From the NCBI RefSeq assembly GCF_002741075.1, contig NZ_CP016634.1:1713501-1777500 (forward strand): a stretch of DNA of 64,000 bases, read 5' to 3'. This stretch comes from Pseudomonas putida (lineage in GTDB: Bacteria > Pseudomonadota > Gammaproteobacteria > Pseudomonadales > Pseudomonadaceae). Shown in pieces: positions 60,640-64,000 of the stretch. The notes under the pieces are model-generated. The model did no database searches, was not told the DNA's origin, and worked only from the letters and a program-made list of their open reading frames with translations. A program made the translations under genes and the position numbers. Positions within the stretch are counted from its first letter, which is position 1, and each line of letters opens with the position of its first letter.

Positions 60640-62919
60640 TCACTGCCGGATAGGCGGCAACCGGGGATCATCCGGCACCACCTTGCGCATGCGTTCCACA
60701 TACTGCTCAACCAGCTCCAGCTCTCCTGCTTTGGAGTGCAGGTAGATCAAGGCATAGAGCAGGTCGGCATTGTCTGGAGACGAGGCCAGCCCCTGATGCA
60801 ACGCCTGCAAGGCCTCATCACGGCGATCCAACTGCGCCAACAAAAGCCCCTGGTTGTAAAAGACCCGCGCGTTGTCCGGCATTTCCTTGGCCGCCACGTC
60901 CAGCCATTTCACGCCTTCCTGGCCCTGGCCTTGCTCGACCAGCAGCAAGGCCAGCATGTAGGCGAGATTGCCATGATCACCCGCAGGTGTTCCCTCAAGT
61001 GCCAGGCCCTCGCGCAGTTGTCGCTGGGCGGCATCGAGCTGCCCTGTATTGGAGTAGAGCGTCACCAGGTTCACCCGGGCAGGCGTGAAATGGGCATCCA
61101 GGCGCAGGGCCTCTTGGTACTGGGCGATCGCTTCCTGCTCCCGGCCCTCGCGCTGCAGCAGCACGGCCAGGTTGAGCCGACCGCCCGGCAAATCGGCATT
61201 CTCGCGCAGACGCCGCTCGTAATCGGCCAACTGCGCCGTGAAGCCTTCGCGTCGCTCGGCAGGCAACGCGTCGAGCGGGACGTCGGCCAGCGCGCGCAGC
61301 GCCTCGTCACGCACGGCCAGCAGCGGGTCGTTCAGCAAGGGCAGCAACCGCCTGACCCGTGCTTGAGGGTCGAGACGAGCAAAACCTGCGGCGGCATAGG
61401 CCCGCACAGCCCCATCCTTGGCGTTGAGCGCCCACCCCAGCGCAGTGATGGCCGGTGGCCCGAGCTCGGCAAGCTGTTGGGCGGCGGTGGCACGAACAAC
61501 GGAAGGTTTGCCGATGTCGGCAATCACGGCGGTCAGCAGGTTGAGCCGGTCACCTTGCCCGGCCCTGACGGCATGGAAGGCCTCACCGTAATGGGCCGGG
61601 CGCTTTGGCGCACCGAACCAGCCCTCGATGGCCGTCGCGGCCCATTGCGGCTGCTTGTCGGTGTGGCAGGCGGTACAGGCATCGGGGCTTGCCGTCTTTC
61701 GCGCAAGGTCCGGGCGCGGCACGCGGAAGCTGTGATCGCGACGCGGGTCCACGACCATGTAGGTCTTGCTGGGCATATGACAGTTGACGCATTGGGCGCC
61801 TGGGGAGCCTTGGGCATGGTGATGGTGCTCGGGGGTGTCGTAGTTGCGAGCCTGCAGGCTGGGAAAGCGGCTGCTGGGCGGATGGGGGCTGTGGCATTGC
61901 TGGCACAGCGTGTTGCCCTCAAGTTTCACCCGGGTGGTGTGAGGGTCGTGGCAGTCGGTGCAACTGACCCCGGCCGCGTACATCTTGCTTTGGGTGAAGG
62001 AGCCATAGACGTACACCTCGCCATCGATCTGGCCATCGGCGTGGTACAAGCCTTCACGCAAGGTCGCCGGTAGCGAAGCGTCGAGCTGTGGCTTGCCCGG
62101 TTGTTGTCCTGTGCCGAGCGACTGCCTGCGGCTATGACAGAACGCGCATTGCTCGATCAGGCCTTTGCTATCCAGGGCCTTGAAATCCACGCTCAGTTGC
62201 ATGTCGCTTGCCGTCGCGTAGGGCTTGTCGGTGTTCGCCTGCTTTGCCCAGTCCACATGGGCCTGCCCTGGGCCGTGGCAGCCCTGGCAGCCCACGGTCT
62301 GCTCCTGCCAGGTGGTGGCGTAGCGGTCGTGCTGGTCATCGTAGTGTTTGAGCAGCCGCGTGGAGTGGCAATCGGCGCACATGCCGTTCCAGTTCTGGTA
62401 GCGCCCTGTCCAGTGCAGGGCGTCGTCCGGCGCAAAGCGCTGGCCGGGGTAGAGCGAGAACCAGCGCTGTCCACCGTCCTGTTTGCTGCGACTGTCCCAG
62501 GCGAGGGTCAAGGCCTGCAGCCGCCCGCCGGGAAACTCCACCAGATACTGCTGCAAAGGCCGATAGCCGAAGGTGTAGCGCACGCGAAAGTCCGCCGTCT
62601 TGCCGTCAGCGCCCTCAGTGTTGACGTAGTAATGCTCGCCCTTACGCAAGAAGCGAGCCTTGACCCCCGCCTCGTCGAAACTGCGGCCATCGAAAGCGCC
62701 GAGCACATTGCCCGGGGTGGCCTCGCGCATCGCCCAGGCGTGGTCGGAGTCCTTCCACTGTGCGGCCTGTGGGGCATGGCAACCCTTGCAACTGGACGCA
62801 TCGGCATAGCCTTCCCGGTCCTTGGCCAGCCCTGGGGCGGTATCCGGGGCCTGGGCCCAGGCCACCATGGGGCCGATCACCAACAGGTACAGCGATAACA
62901 GCAGAAGGCGAAAATACAC
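60640..62919 (-). CDS. eight-haem c-type cytochrome with HEAT and TPR repeats
   Basis: This 759-residue exported protein has a signal peptide (1-23). Eight CxxCH haem motifs are seen: CKGCH, CADCH, CQGCH, CAFCH, CTDCH, CQQCH, CVNCH and CTACH, all within the first 450 residues. HEAT-like repeats follow (about 480-560), and four or more TPRs (about 575-740). It belongs to the cytochrome-plus-TPR proteins with no assigned reaction. The pattern resembles the octahaem nitrite or hydroxylamine reductase groups, but only weakly. It is the promoter-proximal neighbour of the MoxR gene (123 bp). Confidence 0.88.
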   Translation of the reverse strand: MYFRLLLLSLYLLVIGPMVAWAQAPDTAPGLAKDREGYADASSCKGCHAPQAAQWKDSDHAWAMREATPGNVLGAFDGRSFDEAGVKARFLRKGEHYYVNTEGADGKTADFRVRYTFGYRPLQQYLVEFPGGRLQALTLAWDSRSKQDGGQRWFSLYPGQRFAPDDALHWTGRYQNWNGMCADCHSTRLLKHYDDQHDRYATTWQEQTVGCQGCHGPGQAHVDWAKQANTDKPYATASDMQLSVDFKALDSKGLIEQCAFCHSRRQSLGTGQQPGKPQLDASLPATLREGLYHADGQIDGEVYVYGSFTQSKMYAAGVSCTDCHDPHTTRVKLEGNTLCQQCHSPHPPSSRFPSLQARNYDTPEHHHHAQGSPGAQCVNCHMPSKTYMVVDPRRDHSFRVPRPDLARKTASPDACTACHTDKQPQWAATAIEGWFGAPKRPAHYGEAFHAVRAGQGDRLNLLTAVIADIGKPSVVRATAAQQLAELGPPAITALGWALNAKDGAVRAYAAAGFARLDPQARVRRLLPLLNDPLLAVRDEALRALADVPLDALPAERREGFTAQLADYERRLRENADLPGGRLNLAVLLQREGREQEAIAQYQEALRLDAHFTPARVNLVTLYSNTGQLDAAQRQLREGLALEGTPAGDHGNLAYMLALLLVEQGQGQEGVKWLDVAAKEMPDNARVFYNQGLLLAQLDRRDEALQALHQGLASSPDNADLLYALIYLHSKAGELELVEQYVERMRKVVPDDPRLPPIRQ

Positions 62920-62974
62920 GGGGCGTCCTTACTCATGCGTGCGATGAGGTGTGTGAAGGCAATACGCGTTGCTG

Positions 62975-64000
62975 CTACTCATCCTGCCTCGGTGCCGCAG
63001 GTGCGACATGCCAGCGCTCCGGGGGGACAAACTTGGCCTGTTCTGGGTCCGCCAGGTAGTGTGGCGACATGATCTGTACGCCGTATTCGTTGAACACGTC
63101 CTGGATATTCGCGTGCAGCATGCTCAGCAGTTCGGCCCGGGGCCTGGGTTCGCTGGGGATTGCCTGGGCGACCAGGCGATACTCGGGATAGAAGTCGCTC
63201 AGCGCCGTCTGGAACACCTGCGGGCTGGGCTGCTCGACGATGCCCGGCGTGCGCCGCGCGGCCTCGATCAACATGGCGTGGACCTGACGCCAAGGCGTGT
63301 CGTAGCCGATGGTGACCACCGTATCGACCACATAGCCCTGGCCCTGGACGATGCGCGAGTAGTTCTTGGTCACCGCGCCGGTGATCATCGAGTTGGGCAC
63401 GGTCAGCACCTCCCCAAGGCCTGTGCGAATGGTGGTCGTGAACATACCGACCTCCATCACCGTGCCCTCATGGTCGGCGACGCGCACGAACTCGCCGGCT
63501 CGCAGCGTGCGGGTGTACGTGAGGATCAGGCCTGCCATGCCTTGCCCGATCACACTGGTCGCGCCCAGCGAGATCATCAGCCCGAGCAGCACCGACAGCC
63601 CCTTGAACGCATCGGTATCGGACCCTGGCAAGTACGGATACGCCATGACCAGGGCAAACAGCCAGATTCCCAGCGAGGCCAGCCGCGTGGTGGGTTTGAG
63701 CGTCTCGGCGGTCAGCCAGCGCAAGGTGCCGGGGCGTGACATGCGCTCCAGTACCCGCTTGCTGAAACCACTGATGCCGCGGGCGATGAAGAAAATCGAG
63801 ACCGCCACCGCGATGCCCGGGATCGCATCGAGTACCCCCCTGAGCAGGTGCTCGACCAGGTTCCACAGGTACACGTTGAGGCTTTCGCCCCAGGGACGGG
63901 TGTAGGGAAAGCGCGAGAGCACGAAGCTCATCCACTGATAGCTGAACAACAGCAACAACAGCCAGTACAGCAACCAAAGCAGGCGGTCCACCAGGTAATA
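62975..64000 (-). CDS. MscS-family mechanosensitive channel, 5' end cut by window edge
   Basis: At least 338 residues. The MscS signature is present: VRVADHEGTVMEVGMFTT, then VPNSMI, with the pore helix GMAGLILTYTRTLR before it. At least four membrane helices precede it, and the C-terminal domain is cytoplasmic. The first in-window start, a GTG at 63989-63991, falls inside an open frame that continues to the edge, so the true start is probably outside. It is the last gene in the window. Confidence 0.88.
   Translation of the reverse strand, partial: YYLVDRLLWLLYWLLLLLFSYQWMSFVLSRFPYTRPWGESLNVYLWNLVEHLLRGVLDAIPGIAVAVSIFFIARGISGFSKRVLERMSRPGTLRWLTAETLKPTTRLASLGIWLFALVMAYPYLPGSDTDAFKGLSVLLGLMISLGATSVIGQGMAGLILTYTRTLRAGEFVRVADHEGTVMEVGMFTTTIRTGLGEVLTVPNSMITGAVTKNYSRIVQGQGYVVDTVVTIGYDTPWRQVHAMLIEAARRTPGIVEQPSPQVFQTALSDFYPEYRLVAQAIPSEPRPRAELLSMLHANIQDVFNEYGVQIMSPHYLADPEQAKFVPPERWHVAPAAPRQDE

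Noticed and set aside
60628..62073. 481-codon plus-strand frame
   Set aside because: Antisense to the eight-haem cytochrome; no domain.
1..64000. CRISPR arrays, tRNA and rRNA genes
   Set aside because: Looked for spaced direct repeats and tRNA-like cloverleaf sequences while reading; none was found. A model-based scan could still reveal one.

Overview
The window looks like a Pseudomonas chromosome, probably close to the P. putida group. This is judged from GC-rich codon use, several GGDEF proteins, a cobalamin-riboswitch-led BtuFCD-type transporter and a MoxR/VWA operon; no database search was possible. It divides into a mobile defence island (left edge to about 34.4 kb) and ordinary core chromosome (about 35.2 kb to the right edge).

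Defence island, left arm (1-11.8 kb, mostly minus strand). A membrane-anchored TerB_N/TerB/TerB_C protein runs off the left edge. Upstream of it sits a complete three-gene pPIWI_RE cassette: a zinc-ribbon/PD-(D/E)xK nuclease, a DinG/XPD-like helicase and the PIWI-like protein. Small genes and an XRE regulator follow. Then comes an unusual protein joining an RNase H1-type hybrid-binding (viroplasmin) domain to a GIY-YIG-like domain and a possible DUF3223-like tail.

Island centre (11.9-16.9 kb). This is an insertion-sequence landing zone. An HNH-type gene has been beheaded by one IS3-family element. A second IS3-family element with a clean AAC target duplication lies next to it, followed by a transposase remnant.

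Island, right arm (16.9-34.4 kb). A complete Druantia type I operon (druABCDE, plus strand, every junction tight) is followed by an untranslated stretch with strong hairpins. Next is a minus-strand set of three tyrosine recombinases plus a small TnpC-like coiled-coil protein, resembling Tn554-type or Gamma-Mobile-Trio modules. These recombinases face the core chromosome and probably mobilise the island.

Core (35.2-64 kb). In order: a HAD phosphatase with an organophosphate-type MFS transporter and AraC regulator; the riboswitch-controlled B12 transporter; a carotenoid-hydroxylase-like protein; a GNAT enzyme; a dCACHE diguanylate cyclase; an exonuclease III homologue with two small proteins; and a KfrA-like coiled-coil DNA-binding protein with a nested palindromic operator. 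Then a PAS-GGDEF protein, a fused MFS/spermidine-synthase protein, a sulfatase, a periplasmic HAD phosphatase, a MoxR-DUF58-DUF4381-VWA-VWA/TPR-BatD operon, an eight-haem cytochrome with HEAT and TPR repeats, and an MscS channel cut by the right edge.

The most interesting content is the pPIWI_RE cassette with its hybrid-binding-domain neighbour, beside Druantia and carried by a recombinase trio. Together these suggest an island with at least two independent anti-invader systems and a possible RNA:DNA-hybrid theme.
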